Source: Delphinus delphis
Taxonomy: Eukaryota > Chordata > Mammalia > Artiodactyla > Delphinidae
Assembly (NCBI RefSeq): GCF_949987515.2
Contig: NC_082683.1
Coordinates: forward strand, 127,434,582-127,498,581
Length of the DNA: 64,000 bases
Direction of reading: 5' to 3'
Shown: positions 1 through 11,374 of the stretch, in pieces
Numbering within the stretch: the stretch's first letter is position 1
Layout of the letters: each line of letters begins with the position of its first letter
The notes under the pieces: generated by a model
Databases searched by the model: none
Seen by the model: only the letters and a program-made list of their open reading frames with translations
Told to the model about the DNA's origin: nothing
Position numbers and translations under genes: made by a program

Positions 1-84
1 CAAGTGAGACATCAAATGCTTAAAGATTTTAACTTGGAGTCAGAAGACGGCAGAACACTTCTAATTCTCTCACTTTTAGGGAGT

Positions 85-205
85 TGCTTAAACAATGATT
101 CTGTGTCCTCATCTGTAAAATAGTGATTTCTAGGCTTCTGCATGGAGTTGGGATGGTCAAATGAGATTAATACACACATGCAAAAACATTCTGTCAATTA
201 CAACG
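85..205 (+). repeat. MIR/L2-like 3' fragment
   Basis: The segment has the pattern of MIR/L2 tails: a 'cctcatctgtaaaat' core followed by a 'caaatgagattaat' block. It is short and diverged. Confidence 0.4.
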
Positions 206-467
206 TCCTGTTCTAATGCAAACACTAGGTGCTCCAGGAAAAGGGGTAAGTTTGGAAAGTACTGGGTTAAACAAAGCCAGGTTTTTTGTTTAATTGGTTT
301 GCTACAGAAAGTCTCACAGTCTTTTATATACTAATTTGCATTATGATTTTCCAGGAAAATGCTTGAATACGCAACATATTCAAAATTTTCTTGAGAAAAA
401 GCTGACAAGCAAATACGAGTTTTCAGCATCTTGGACTAGAAGATGGATGAATAATAAGAATAGCAGA

Positions 468-590
468 GGTGTACTGAATGTTTTACTATGTGTCAGGCAC
501 TATGCTCAGCGATTTACACACATTTTCTTTTACTCACTACAACACTCCTTCAAAGTAAGCACAAAGAAACTAAGAGAAAACTAAGGCTTG
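468..590 (-). repeat. MIR-like fragment
   Basis: A 'ctatgtgtcaggcactatgc' block followed by 'tttacacacattttc' matches the reverse-strand MIR consensus as I know it. It is diverged and the ends are approximate. Confidence 0.4.
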
Positions 591-1989
591 GTAAAAGATA
601 AGTAACTAATAGTGTTAGTCACTCTACTGATTGAAATATCAGAAACACAGGCCTAAATTATTAATGGCTGTGCATGATCCATTTTAATATTTATCCAATT
701 AGTTGTCTATCAGGTTATACAGTTCTGTTCTAGAAAGACCACTTCCCTGTAACAATCCAGCAGTCCTCTTTCCCTTTCCACGAGAAGAACCTCTAAGATT
801 TTTAAGTGTAATTAGACATTTGTTGGTTAATATCATACACTTAAAAAAGAATAAACAAGCCCAGAGTCCAGTTTCATAAACAAAATAAAGTAAAATTTTA
901 AGTTGACTTCCCATCAAAACAAATTGATACTTTTCTTTGATAAGAAATAATTTTCCAAACCAGAAACTTAACCACTTGTAACAAAAACCAAATACTTGCT
1001 ACCTAAGTAACAGCTCTAGAGTTCTTCATTCTACAATATTTCTGTCACGTACATCCAGCATCTGACCCATTTTATTCCTCATACTTTGATTTCAGAATAA
1101 TTCATTCATGCAGAAATGTTACAGAATGCACGGAGAAACAGATGACAAAGTAAGCAACCGAAGAACTAGAGCTTTTAATTATACCTGTATTTTATTTATA
1201 TTTTAAACCCTACAAAGGGTCTGCTTCAATATCCAAAAGCAAATAACAGGCCAACTTACATAACATCTTTATGAAATATACAGTAAAGCTACAAGTTTAA
1301 TGATGAGCAAACCCAAATTCAGGTCCCATAATCCAAGAATCAGCTTCATGAAGGCAAGAAATCACTGTCTGACAAACATAAAAGCCATCAGCAAAGCAGC
1401 AGGCAGATTAATTAACTGTGCTTGAGGAAGCACAGGGTAAATGATGGTATTTGCACCAAATGACTAGTAGAATAAACAATGCTCAGAAATTAGATTTATA
1501 CATATTCTACCTAAGAGTTCTCCTGTACAAAATACATATGAATTCAGGTGTTTGTGTCTAGGTATATATGTAAATAAGAGAACCTTCATGATGTATTTCA
1601 ACATCACCAATACATTTTTAAAATGTCACATCACCATACGCTTCTTATGCCATCATCATATGTTTACAATTTCATGTATGTATTTTTTGAAGAGGCAGTA
1701 CGTTCTGAATTCAATGGCTTTACAAGTAATAAACTTCTAACCTGTTGTTTAGCAAATGTTGGCTTCTTTTTTGCTTTATGCAAACAACAAGCACACCAAC
1801 CCCCCTAGTATTTCATTTCACAAAAAGCTTGAATCTGGACAGAGGCTTCCCTTTTCCCAGCCTGCGTTCCCTTTCTGACTCCTCTTCCTCATCTCTCATC
1901 AGCAGTCTTGGTTGGTGCAGTTTCACGGAAATAAGTGACTTGGATGGACACAGCCTGGAGATGTTATTCACAAAACCTGTCAAAGTGTA

Positions 1990-2470
1990 ATGATTCACCT
2001 CACCTTCCGGTCATTATAAACACAGCGGGGCTGGTGCTCTCTCTCCCAAACCTTTTCATGGTGAAACAAATCCATCCCTCCAGCAAGCAGCTCCGTTCAC
2101 ACCCCCCCCCCACCCCATCTGTCGCACCAGGCCACGTCCCCCGACATCTCCTAACTCTAGTCCTTTCTGTCCCAAGATCCCCACTCGCAGTCCGGGCTGC
2201 CTCCCACTCTTCTCCAATCTTCCCCAGCCCCGCCACTATTCTCTTCCCATTTCCCCAGAGCACCCTACAATTTCCATTCTTCTCCCCCTTAACCGCTCCC
2301 CATCGCACACCCCTGTCCTGGTCGCCCTTCCTCTGGGAACCCCCGGTCCGACCCCAGCCTTTTCCCACTCTGGGCTCCCTCCACTGCCCCCGAGGCCGGT
2401 CCCCCTGCCCGACGCGGACGTTGGGGGCGGCGGGGCAGGGACTTCGTCTCCGTTTCCTTTCTCCGCACAT
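1990..2470. other. polypyrimidine/polypurine tract beside the CpG island
   Basis: For nearly 500 bases the plus strand is dominated by C and T, including a run of twelve C around 2101-2112, and the minus strand by purines. It directly abuts the putative VAMP4 first exon. Such tracts can form triplex DNA, but that is inference from composition. Confidence 0.5.
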
Positions 2471-2960
2471 CACCCCTTCCCGTCGGGAACAGGCGGGCGG
2501 CCGTACCTGAGTCTCCCGGGGAGCTCCGGGCAGCTCTCCGGGGCGGGCAGGACTGGGCGGGCGGAGGAAGGAGTGGGAAGCGGAGGAAGAAAGCGGGGAG
2601 GGGGAAGACAGTAGGCGCGGACCCGGCGCCTGCCGCTCCGCCGCAGCTGCACCCCCGCTCATCGAGCCGCTCGGCGCTCCGCAGCCTGGCGCCAGGCGGA
2701 GGGAGCGGGTCCAGGCCGCAGAGATCGTCGAGGGAGTCGATTCCCCCCTCCGCTCTCTACCTAGAGGCCCTAGCGGACGCGAACTTTGGATCCCCGGGAT
2801 GATTTTGTGCTTTAAGGGAGGAACAACAGCCGCGGGCTCCCGAGGTCCCAAGCGGAGGTCGGAAGTTCAGGGGAGGTGGTGGAAGCTCTGAGAAGTCACG
2901 CAGGGTGGGGCGCCTTAGGGCTTGCTCCTGGCTGGGGTTGATGAGGCCTTAATAACGTGG
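2300..2960. promoter_or_regulatory. VAMP4: CpG-island promoter, putative VAMP4
   Basis: Base composition switches abruptly from AT-rich to GC-rich with many CpG dinucleotides between about 2340 and 2880, then returns to background. It holds GC-box-like motifs (ggggcgggc near 2541, gggcgggcgg near 2556) and no obvious TATA box, as in housekeeping promoters. A minus-strand splice donor within it suggests transcription to the left. In other mammals the gene lying divergently upstream of METTL13 is VAMP4, a trans-Golgi/endosomal R-SNARE, so this is most likely its promoter. It could instead serve an unannotated non-coding RNA. Confidence 0.6.
2507..2750 (-). other. VAMP4: putative non-coding exon 1 of VAMP4
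   Basis: Read on the minus strand, the sequence ends in 'actcag' followed by 'gtacgg', a good donor with the exon boundary at 2507. The 5' end is not defined; 2750 is a guess from the extent of the GC-rich core. No convincing initiator ATG with a SNARE-like frame is present, which fits a 5' untranslated exon with translation starting in exon 2 outside the window. A long minus-strand open frame crosses this exon and the following intron, but I treat it as a product of GC-rich composition. Confidence 0.4.
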
Positions 2961-3654
2961 TGCTTTGTGCCTAGTCCATTCCCCGGGCTAAGGAAGCCTA
3001 GCAGAAAAATGAGGATGGCTCGAAGCCTGACGACCGGCTTCAGCTCGTCTTGGGCCTTTCCTGAAGTAAGGAGATGTGTGTGATCCCTTGTTTATAGCAT
3101 CAGAGTTAGACTGATGAGAGATCTTCAGGAGAGAGATCTTCAGGGTTACTAATCCAGGCTCTTTATTTTAGACATTAGGAATCTCTCGTCCGAAGAGATT
3201 TACTTGACGTTGCACAGCTAGTTGGACAGGTTTGGGACAAGGACTCATTCTTTCCCCTGTATGCAGTAGAGTTCTAACCTAAAATAACCGGGTCCAGACA
3301 CCAGGCAGACACCAGAGCCTTCAGATTTCAGGTGGGAATTCACTCTTGCACGTCCATTCCACTGTTCTCTTGACACCGCCTACCTCCCCTCCCCCCAAGT
3401 TAGTAGCATATTTAAACCTGCAGTGGCTGGGCATAGTAATCCAAAACAATTCCAGTTTCGTTTTTGCTTTCTCTTGTTTGTCTTATCTATCCATTCCTCC
3501 CACACACGCCCCAGATGGATTGTTTTATCATTTTTTTCCTATCCATTTTTTTGCTACATGTCATTTCTACTAAATATCTTTGGGTCCTTTGTTTAATACA
3601 GTGTTTTGATTTAGTGCATATTTAAGCCAAACAAACACTAATTGAATGATACCT

Positions 3655-3830
3655 TGGCTAGGGCAATGACTCTCAAGTTAATTACATAGAGTTGAACCAC
3701 CTGGAAAGCTTTAGAAATGGATGCCCCCGCACTACTCTGAGATTGTGATTTAATTGGCCTGGGATGTTGAGAAACAGTAAGCCATAGGTTGTCAATTGAA
3801 GCTTCTGAAAGCCTGATGTTAGACTCGCTC
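3655..3830 (+). mobile_element. MER5-like hAT non-autonomous DNA transposon fragment
   Basis: The order 'tctcaagtt', 'accacctggaaagctttagaaa', 'gattgtgatttaattggcctggg' follows the MER5 consensus. Terminal repeats are eroded. Confidence 0.55.
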
Positions 3831-4849
3831 ATCATCTGTGAGTCCACCACTCGGATCCAGGTTGACTTGGACTGAAATAGTCCACCTGGAAGGGAAGTTG
3901 CTTATAGTATGTTTCTCTGCTTGGGCATGATGATGAGACTACCCATCCACAGATAACCCAGAAGTTTTTTGGTTTGTGTTTTCCTGTCCACAGTTGACTT
4001 TATATCTGCATATCTGCTTGCTATGGCTGCTTCCCTGCATTGGTGCCTTAGCCAGTTAGAGCTTTAGCCAGTTACAGCCTCTGCCCTTCTTACAGAACAA
4101 CTTAAGGCAATATGATTATTGAGCTGTACTGGCATGTCATTGCATAGCTTGCATGAATAAACCATTCTTTTTGTTTTTTTTAACCATAGTTCTTTAGTTC
4201 TGCCAAATATTTTGGTATAATTGGTTTGGGGAGGGCTAATGCAAGCCTCACCCTTTAATCACCTGAACAAAGTCTCTGACTATCCCCAACATTTCTGAAA
4301 GCTTAGAAAATGTCCTTTTACAGTTAATATGAATCAGATATACCAGCTATCCTGAAAGAATATAAATAGCACTGGACGTAAAGTCAGAATGGGGTTCCAG
4401 TCTCACCAATTTGAATTATTTGATTATCTCCTACCCTATTTTCTCTTTCTTAAGCTCCAATTATTCAGATGTTGGTCCTCTAATTTTCTTATTTCTCTTT
4501 CAATTTTAGACCTTCACCCTTAGTGGGGCCTAATATCCTCCTCGCCAGAGATCCTTTGTTCTTTCTTTTCAGAGATCCTTTCTTCGAGGACTAAATCTCT
4601 GGACTTCTGATTGATTCTTAAATAGGCTTTCTATTATTCCTTCTGTTTTTAGCCCACACCATGCTCAGAGGTATCTGGTGCTTTCAATTCCCTTATGTGG
4701 GGTTTAGCTGTGTGAATTAGGTTGCTTCATGACCTGCTTAGGATTCCTGTCTCTCAAGTTGGCTAAGATAATTGCCACTAATTCATATACTTTCCAGGTT
4801 TCAATATTTTGTTGCTATTATCTTCTCTCCCATGAGGCAGAAAAAAAAT

Positions 4850-4965
4850 ACAAACCAGTTATAAGCCTGTGAACAATTGTTCAGCATCAGTCAAAATGTA
4901 AATCAAAATAAACAATGAAATATCATTTTTAATCTATCAATGACTGGGAAGGAAGGAGTTAAGCA
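4850..4965 (+). mobile_element. short ancient L1 fragment
   Basis: The 'gtaaatcaaaataaacaatg' and 'atatcatttttaatctatca' blocks resemble the ORF2 3' region of old L1 elements. Highly diverged. Confidence 0.4.
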
Positions 4966-5633
4966 GCAGATCTACAATCAGTGCTCTCCCTTTAGAGGGA
5001 AATACTCCTAGGAGAGCAAGCAAGCATGCAAATCTTAAAAGTATGGCAATAACAGACTTCCTGGCTACAAACTAGTATTTACTAGCAGGAGAGTTTGTAT
5101 CTATTGAATTCCTTTAGCAAGATGTCCTTGGGCTGGGATTGATTATAGAGACCAATTGTTGATCAGTTAATTTAAAAAGTCAGTTAAAGCAATAGGTCAT
5201 AAAAATGGCAGATATACTTTAACTTTTAAATTTTTGACTCAAATGTGTATTTATACATTCACTCACTAATCTTTGAAGTAGGGCTAAGACCTTTTATCTG
5301 AGCCTGAATCTGTTTGTTGGAGCACCTCATTGTTTTTATTATAAATTACTTGGTTTACATTTTCTTCTTCTTCAAAGCAGAGCAAGAACTTAGACACATT
5401 TGAACCAATTTGAGTGCCAAGTCAATCTAGATTTTGTACAATTTTTTTCCAAAGTTTTACAGATTTTTCTTACCCATATCTTGTTCTATAGTAATTTATT
5501 TGTTGTTCACCTTCATCAATTTAGTTTTCATGGAAACAACTTTTTATTGGTATTTCATTGGTTTGAATATTTAAATTCCATAAGTATAATAAGAGGCATA
5601 AATATTTTAGGTTACAAATACAAATTGACTCTT

Positions 5634-5863
5634 TTGCGGTACGCGGGCCTCTCGCTGCTGTGGCCTCTCCCATTGCGGAGCACAGGCTCCGGGCGCGCAT
5701 GCTCAGCGGCCATGGCTCACGGGCCCAGCCGCTCCACGGCATGTGGTATTCTCCCGGACCGGGGCACGAACCCGTATCCCCTGCATCCCCTGCATCCCCT
5801 GCATCCCCTGCATCCCCTGCATCGGCAGGCGGACTCTCAACCACTGCGCCACCAGGGAAGCCC
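5634..5863 (-). mobile_element. CHR-2-type SINE with internal 9-bp expansion
   Basis: This is the full body of the cetacean tRNA-derived SINE in reverse orientation, running from 'gcggtacgcgggcctctcg' to 'gccaccagggaagcccc'. It is flanked by a perfect 13-bp target-site duplication, CAAATTGACTCTT, at 5621-5633 and 5864-5876, so it is young. The body contains five tandem copies of a 9-mer where the family normally has one (separate entry). The poly-A end is very short. Open frames crossing it on both strands are by-products. Confidence 0.93.
5777..5821. repeat. 9-bp tandem repeat, 5 copies, inside SINE
   Basis: Five head-to-tail perfect copies of TCCCCTGCA. Other SINE copies in this window have a single unit at this place. 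As 9 is a multiple of 3, every frame through it yields a tripeptide repeat. Confidence 0.95.
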
Positions 5864-6839
5864 CAAATTGACTCTTGATAAGCATACAGCTCAACTGTTT
5901 TGGTGAGGAAGTACACAGGTATATCATATAGCTAACCTGTTAGCCTCTAACCTGTTAGTGCTCAGAGGGCCTTGGTGTTATGTAAATATAATTAGCTTGT
6001 TTTACTTTTGATTTTGAAAGAATCTCAGACTTACCAAAGAATAAATACAAAGAACTCTTGCAAACACTTTATTCAGATTCACTGGTTAACATTTTCTGAT
6101 GCCAGGCTCCATTCCTCATTGAATTTCATGGCTCACAGTGTGAATAATACTGAAAGAGTTCAGCCCAATCTCTCTCTCCTAGTAGATGAAGGAACAGAGG
6201 GCCAGAAAGTATACTCGACTTAACTCAAGGGGGTTGTTAACATTTCACTTCATTTGCTTTATTCTCTCCCCACCTCTTTCCCCACCTAAGTATTTAAAAG
6301 TTACATAATCATGCATCCTTACCCCTAAATACTTCAGTGGCTATTCCTAAGAACAAGAACATTCTCTTCATAACTATGATTCAGTTTTCAAATTCAGAAA
6401 ATTTAACATTGATACAATACTATTTTCTAATAAAGATTCCATATTCAAAGTTTGCCAATAGTGCCAGTTGTGTCCTTTGTGGCAACAGTGAGTACAGTTC
6501 ACAGAGAGAATGTACAGTAATGAGTAACAGAGCAAGTGGGTTAAGTGGAGTCTGGTTTTTAAAGATAGACTCTATGGTAGTTTAATTTTTGTTAAAAAAT
6601 ATGTAATAAAATGGAATGTCCCCTATGCTTTCCTCATGGAATGTTAGATCTAACATTATAAGATAGACTCATAGAGATGCTTTGTTCCTCTCCTAACTTC
6701 TTGTTTATTGATGTGACATGTTATAAGCATTTTATCTCGGAGAAGTTGCCTCCCACAAAGATGGCAACAACAGAGACCTGTGTAAGTAATATGCTCTAAT
6801 TGTATTATAAATTTACTTGCTATTTCTCTGAAAGTTAAA

Positions 6840-7030
6840 CGTGGCTACCACTTATTAAATGCTCATTTTGTTAAACACTATGTTCAGTGATTAGCATATG
6901 TTATTTCAGCACAACAACCCTCTGATAACAAGTATCATTTTTTTCATTTTATCAATGTGGAAACCAAGGCTTTGAGATGAATTATGTAATTTGTCCAAGG
7001 TAAGAGTACAGTAAAATTGGGCACATTAGT
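6840..7030 (-). repeat. MIR element
   Basis: Reverse-strand MIR order is visible: 'aacactatgttcagtgatta', 'acaacaaccctctgataaca', 'caatgtggaaaccaaggct', then 'tgtccaaggtaagag'. Confidence 0.55.
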
Positions 7031-7294
7031 AAATATTGCAGAGCTATAAGTTTAAATTAAGATGAGATAAATATTTTATTGAAATGGGTTGCATGCTTTG
7101 CCCTTAAAATAGAAATTAGACAATTTATTCTTAAAGCATGGTAAAGGTGGAATCTGTCAGGCTTAATGTCTTATGATGATCTTATATGACTAAGGAGGCT
7201 TTAGTCTGTTGAAGGTCAAACACAACTTTAATTTCTTGCTGAAGATAGTAATATTAATCTTGGGTGTTATATCAAAGTGAATAAATTCATCTAT

Positions 7295-7400
7295 CAGCTA
7301 TGTGACAAGTATTCTGTTAAAGTCTGGTGATATAAGGATGGTAAACAGTGTTTTTTGTCCTCCAAGAACCCACATTCTTACATAGAAACACAAGACTAAG
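7295..7400 (+). repeat. ancient L1-derived repeat fragment
   Basis: Resembles the common old repeat with 'ctatgtgccaggcactgttct...gatacagcagtgaacaa'; here 'ctatgtgacaagtattctg' then 'ggatggtaaacagtg'. Weak match. Confidence 0.35.
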
Positions 7401-8029
7401 CAACTATTGAAAACTGAGTAAAGTTAATTATAGATTCAAGTGAACAATGGAATATATACTTATATGTACACACACATATATGGATATCTTAGCAAACAGA
7501 ATTGCCTAAGGTGAACTGTAATATCAAAACTGAATTACTTGTAGGAGTCTAACAGTAAATTAAAACCACAAATGGAATCAAGCAGACATGCTGATACACC
7601 TCAGGACAAGCAAGAGGAGGAATCCATTACTATTCCCAGGTATGAAAAGGCAAGAGAAGGGTCAACAGAACAAAGCAAGAGCCATAGTTGTAGGAGAGGG
7701 GCTATCTGGCAGGAGCCATGGTCCCAGATAGAGGAATCTTAGCCATTGCTAAGACAGCTCTGACCTATTCGCCTCCCACTTCTCTTGCCAACTAAGTGAA
7801 CCCCACGGAAAGGCAAAAGGAAGGTGATAAAGTCTGCCCCTTCCCTTAAATGCACTTTTCTTTGGGGAAAGTGTTTTAGCATTCCCAGAGCATGGGAATC
7901 CTCAGCTTCAATTATTAGCTCTATGAAGAAGAATCCAAAGAAGAGTGTATATAAGGAAGAAAAGCAGAATTTAGGAGAATGTCTGTGTTTAGGGGTGAGA
8001 GGATGAGGGGTGTTCAATAAGAAGTGGCC

Positions 8030-8800
8030 AGAGCAGTACACAGAAAAACAGTAGAGACAGGACAGTGTAAAAGAGGGAGGAATGGTCATTAGCACCAAAG
8101 ACTTCAGAGAAATTGGGGGTGGGGAGGGAGTGGGGAGAGGGCAGGGGTCGGGAGAATGAAGGCTAGAAAAAGCCATCAGATTTATTGACTCGCAGACCAC
8201 TATTGATCTTCAGGAAGTGTTTCAGTAATGTTGTGGAAGTGGAAGCCATATTGTAAGATTTGAGTTTTAGGGGAAATGCAGATTATATATTCCTCTTTCA
8301 AGGAATTCAGTTGTAAAGAGAAGTTGCAACTCAAAGCAGCAATAGGGTTAAGGTACCATCAGAAATAACTATGTTATATTTAGGAATGGGGAATAAGGAG
8401 CCAGTGTGAGAATGAGACTGAAAATGCAAATCAAAAAAAGAAAAAACACCAACGGACATTGGAGTGATATCTCTGAATAGGTGGGGGATCAGTGTTTGAG
8501 AGTAGCAGAGGGGAGTTCTGGGCCAGATGGAGAGAGAATACCTTCTTGCAGGCAAGGGGGAAAGAAGTGACTGATGATGACGATAGAGAGATTTTGAAAT
8601 GGAAAAGAGAGAAGTTAAGGAAACTCATAGACTCAAAATGATCAGTAAAAGGCAAGCAAGGTCTTATGTGAAGGGTCAAGAAAGCAGTGTTGGAGTTGGA
8701 AGCTTAAAGAAAATGGAGACGGTTTGGAATAGCTGCTTTAACCATGGTGAAATGGTGAACAAAAGGAAATTCTCAGCAGCTGTGAAGATCAGGCTAGAAT
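8030..8800. repeat. possible old repeat block (L1M-type), purine-rich
   Basis: A purine-rich stretch with phrases such as 'gagaatgaaggctagaaaaa' and 'tcaagaaagcagtgttggag' that recall the internal part of an old L1-associated repeat. No coding signal. Family assignment is uncertain. Confidence 0.3.
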
Positions 8801-8819
8801 CGTGATTTTGACTGCTCCT

Positions 8820-8912
8820 TTAAATCAAGGACTCTGTCTTAGATTCCTTCTTACCCTCCGTGGTACCTTGCACAGAGCAAGCACACAATAAATATTTATT
8901 GATGATTCTAAT
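8820..8912 (+). repeat. L2/MIR3-type 3' tail
   Basis: Ends with 'ttgcacagagcaagcacaca' followed by 'ataaatatttattgatg', the standard L2 3' terminus. Confidence 0.65.
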
Positions 8913-9352
8913 TTTTAAAGTTTGCTTTTGAATGAGAAGAAAAGACAAGAGAAAAAAGAAAATAAGGGAAGTGAAAGCATGAGAGAATGTTTTATATTGC
9001 CAGTGCGTGGGATTCCTAGAAGCACTTTGCCTGCTTACTGACCTTCACAAAGTCACTTACTTTCAATAGTACTGGTTTCATTTCCCAGGCTGCAAAAGAA
9101 TGAGTAATCTCCACCTCCTATTGTCTTCCAAGAATATCACAAGCTCTTAGTAAAATAATATTTACATATTCTTTTGTTCACCTTATAAACAAGATAATAT
9201 ACAATTTCTCCATTTTTAAAGATTTCCTGCTCTTTTGTCTGTACTGTTTTATTATTATTAAAAGTTAGCTAGTGAGAGTTTGGCCTATTGCCATTGATTT
9301 TCTTTTGGCATTTCAAGAAAACAGAAGTGAGAAAAAAAGAGTATGAAAAATG

Positions 9353-9564
9353 GGCTTCCCTGGTGGCGCAGTGGTTGAGAGTCTGCCTGCCGATGCAGGG
9401 GATGCAGGTTCGTGCCCCGGTCCGGGAAGATCCCACATGCCGCGGAGCGGCCAGGCCTGTGAGCCAAGGCCGCTGAGCCTGCACGTCCGGAGCCTGTGCT
9501 CCGCAACGGGAGGAGGCCACAACAGTGAGAGGCCCACGTACTGCAAAACAAAACAAAACAAAAA
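9353..9564 (+). mobile_element. CHR-2-type SINE
   Basis: Full-length copy from 'ggcttccctggtggcgcag' to a (CAAAA)n tail. It is flanked by a perfect 12-bp duplication GTATGAAAAATG at 9341-9352 and 9565-9576. The pol III B-box-like 'ggttcgtgcc' is present in the tRNA-derived head. Confidence 0.93.
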
Positions 9565-9748
9565 GTATGAAAAATGAAAATTTGTGACTTACAAAAATAA
9601 ATTGAAGAAAGGAAACAGAGGCAATTTGATTCCAAGTCTAATTAGTCAATATCACTGTCTTTAAGTATTTAAATAAATGTTTATGTTGGGATTCCATAGT
9701 CATTTCACCTTATCAGTTTACCTGAAGTGCACTTTAATTTCATAATCT

Positions 9749-10089
9749 GGACTTCCCTGGTGGCACAGTCGTTAAGAATCTGCCTGCCAATGCAGGGGAC
9801 ACGGGTTCAAGCCCTGGTCCGGGAAGATCCCACATGCCGCAGAGCAACTACCCACATGTCGCAGAACAACTAAGCCCGCGTGCCACGACTACTAAGCCTG
9901 GGCTCTAAGCCCGCGAGCCACAACTACTGAAGCCCGCGTGCCTCGAGCCCATGTTCCACAACAAGAAAAGTCACCGCAATGAGAGGCACGTGCACTGCAA
10001 CAAAGACTAGCCCCTGATCTCTGCAACTAGAGAAAGCCCACACGCAGCAATGAAGACCCAGTGCAGCCAAAAATAAATTAAAAAAAAAA
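9749..10089 (+). mobile_element. CHR-1-type SINE (long form)
   Basis: Begins 'gacttccctggtggcacag', carries the tRNA-like head and a longer body than CHR-2, and ends in an A-rich tail. Target duplication TCATAATCT at 9740-9748 and 10090-10098. Confidence 0.92.
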
Positions 10090-10924
10090 TCATAATCTAT
10101 TTCTAGGAGGCACTCTCTCTTTGTATTTTACTCATAAAGTGTAAACAAGCAAAATGCTTTAATTTAAAAAAAAAAGTTAACTGGAAAACACCTTTCTAAG
10201 TCATCCATAGCTTGCTGTATCATTATCAGTTTTTCCCTATGTTGTAATAGATCACGTCTCTTTTAATAATTAATAATAGAACAGTTTTCCTTCCAGCTCT
10301 GGTTATGTTGTTATTTTGAGTTTATTAAGCATCCAACATTCCCTCACTTTAAAAGAAAAACAATTATTTAACCAGAAAACTTCATAGCATCTTTTCTGTG
10401 ACTCTGAATTCATCATGTTAGCTTACATTACAGTGAATGCCTCAATGTCAGGCAGGTCCAGGTCTGAACCATGGCATATGAGATTAACTGCGGGAAATCT
10501 AACTGGCCTCAAGCTCAATGACAATCATCCCTATGGAATAATTTTAAGAAAAGTTTTTGGCAATCACCGTGCTGCCTTTCTCTCTCAATCCTTTACAGAT
10601 AAATAACAAGTTTTGCAACTATTTTCTAAAATGTCATGGTAGTAAATTTAATAATGGACCTGTGCTTAGAATTATTTTGAGAGAATTCTTGAGGACGTTT
10701 TTGTGACCAAAGAACTCATCATTATGTTTTGAAACTTGTTTACTGCAACACAGTTCTAAGAGTATACTCTTGAAGAAAAATGTGTTTACATTTTAAAAGT
10801 TTTTCTTTTTTTTTAAACGTGTGCGCAAATCCTTTGAGTCTGCACTAGATCTCAGGGTTCCGGCACTGACAGAGGGCTCCAGAGATGCAACTGAGTCACA
10901 TCCCGAGCCTGTGTCAGCATCTAT

Positions 10925-11232
10925 GTGCACAGACATATTTCCCTACCTGCTCTTGATTTTCAGGCTACTCTTGATTTCAGTTATTGTATTTTTTGGTTCC
11001 AGAATTTCCATTAAAAATAGATCTAATTCCCTGGGGAAATTCTCTATCTTTTTATCATATTTTTAAAATATTTTAATCAAAGTCCTTGTCTGCTAATCTA
11101 ATACCTGAATTACTGGCTTCTATTATCTATTTTTTTCTTGGATTTTGGTGATATGACTCTTATCTCTTGGTATACCTAATAGTTTTTGATATTCATTCGA
11201 TATTGACTATTGAATATAAAATAACCAAGTAT
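10925..11232 (-). mobile_element. ancient L1 fragment
   Basis: 'ggttccagaatttccat', 'tccttgtctgctaatctaat' and neighbouring AT-rich blocks resemble a 5' or inter-ORF part of old L1 elements in reverse, and a similar block occurs at 42.2-42.4 kb. Ends approximate. Confidence 0.45.
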
Positions 11233-11245
11233 TAAAAATTGAGTA

Positions 11246-11374
11246 GAGGGAATTCCCTGGCCATCCAGCAGTTAGGACTGCGCTTTCACTGCTAAGGGTG
11301 TGGGTTCAATCCCTGATGGGAGAACTAAGATTCCACAAGCTGCACGGTGTAGCAAAAAAAAAAAGAAAAAAGAA
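11246..11374 (+). mobile_element. short CHR-family SINE
   Basis: Short SINE starting near 'gggaattccctggccatcc', with 'ggttcaatccctgatggg' as B-box region and an A-rich tail. Duplication AAAAATTGAGTA at 11234-11245 and 11375-11386. Confidence 0.88.

Larger units (their letters stand above)
1..2506 (-). other. VAMP4: putative VAMP4 intron 1 (partial, runs off left edge)
   Basis: This stretch lies downstream, on the minus strand, of a canonical donor at 2506/2505 in the CpG island. I see no coding exon in it on either strand. None of the short open frames resembles a SNARE protein, so the VAMP4 coding exons must lie beyond the left edge. It contains faint MIR/L2-like pieces near 85-205 and 468-590 and otherwise AT-rich sequence of no recognised identity. 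From about 1990 to 2470 it is strongly pyrimidine-rich on the plus strand. The VAMP4 assignment rests only on conserved mammalian gene order upstream of METTL13. Confidence 0.45.

Noticed and set aside
2000..2851. 283-codon minus-strand open frame across the CpG island
   Set aside because: It crosses a good splice donor, is Arg/Pro/Gly-rich as expected from GC-rich DNA, and resembles no protein family.
5777..5821. CRISPR-like direct repeats
   Set aside because: Contiguous 9-mers without spacers inside a mammalian SINE.
5521..5927. Apparent proteins with GDA, HPL or MQG tripeptide repeats
   Set aside because: They are translations of a SINE containing a 9-bp tandem repeat.
9350..9635. Possible tRNA gene from A- and B-box-like motifs
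   Set aside because: These are the tRNA-derived heads of CHR SINEs; no complete cloverleaf of a functional tRNA is seen. The same applies to other copies.
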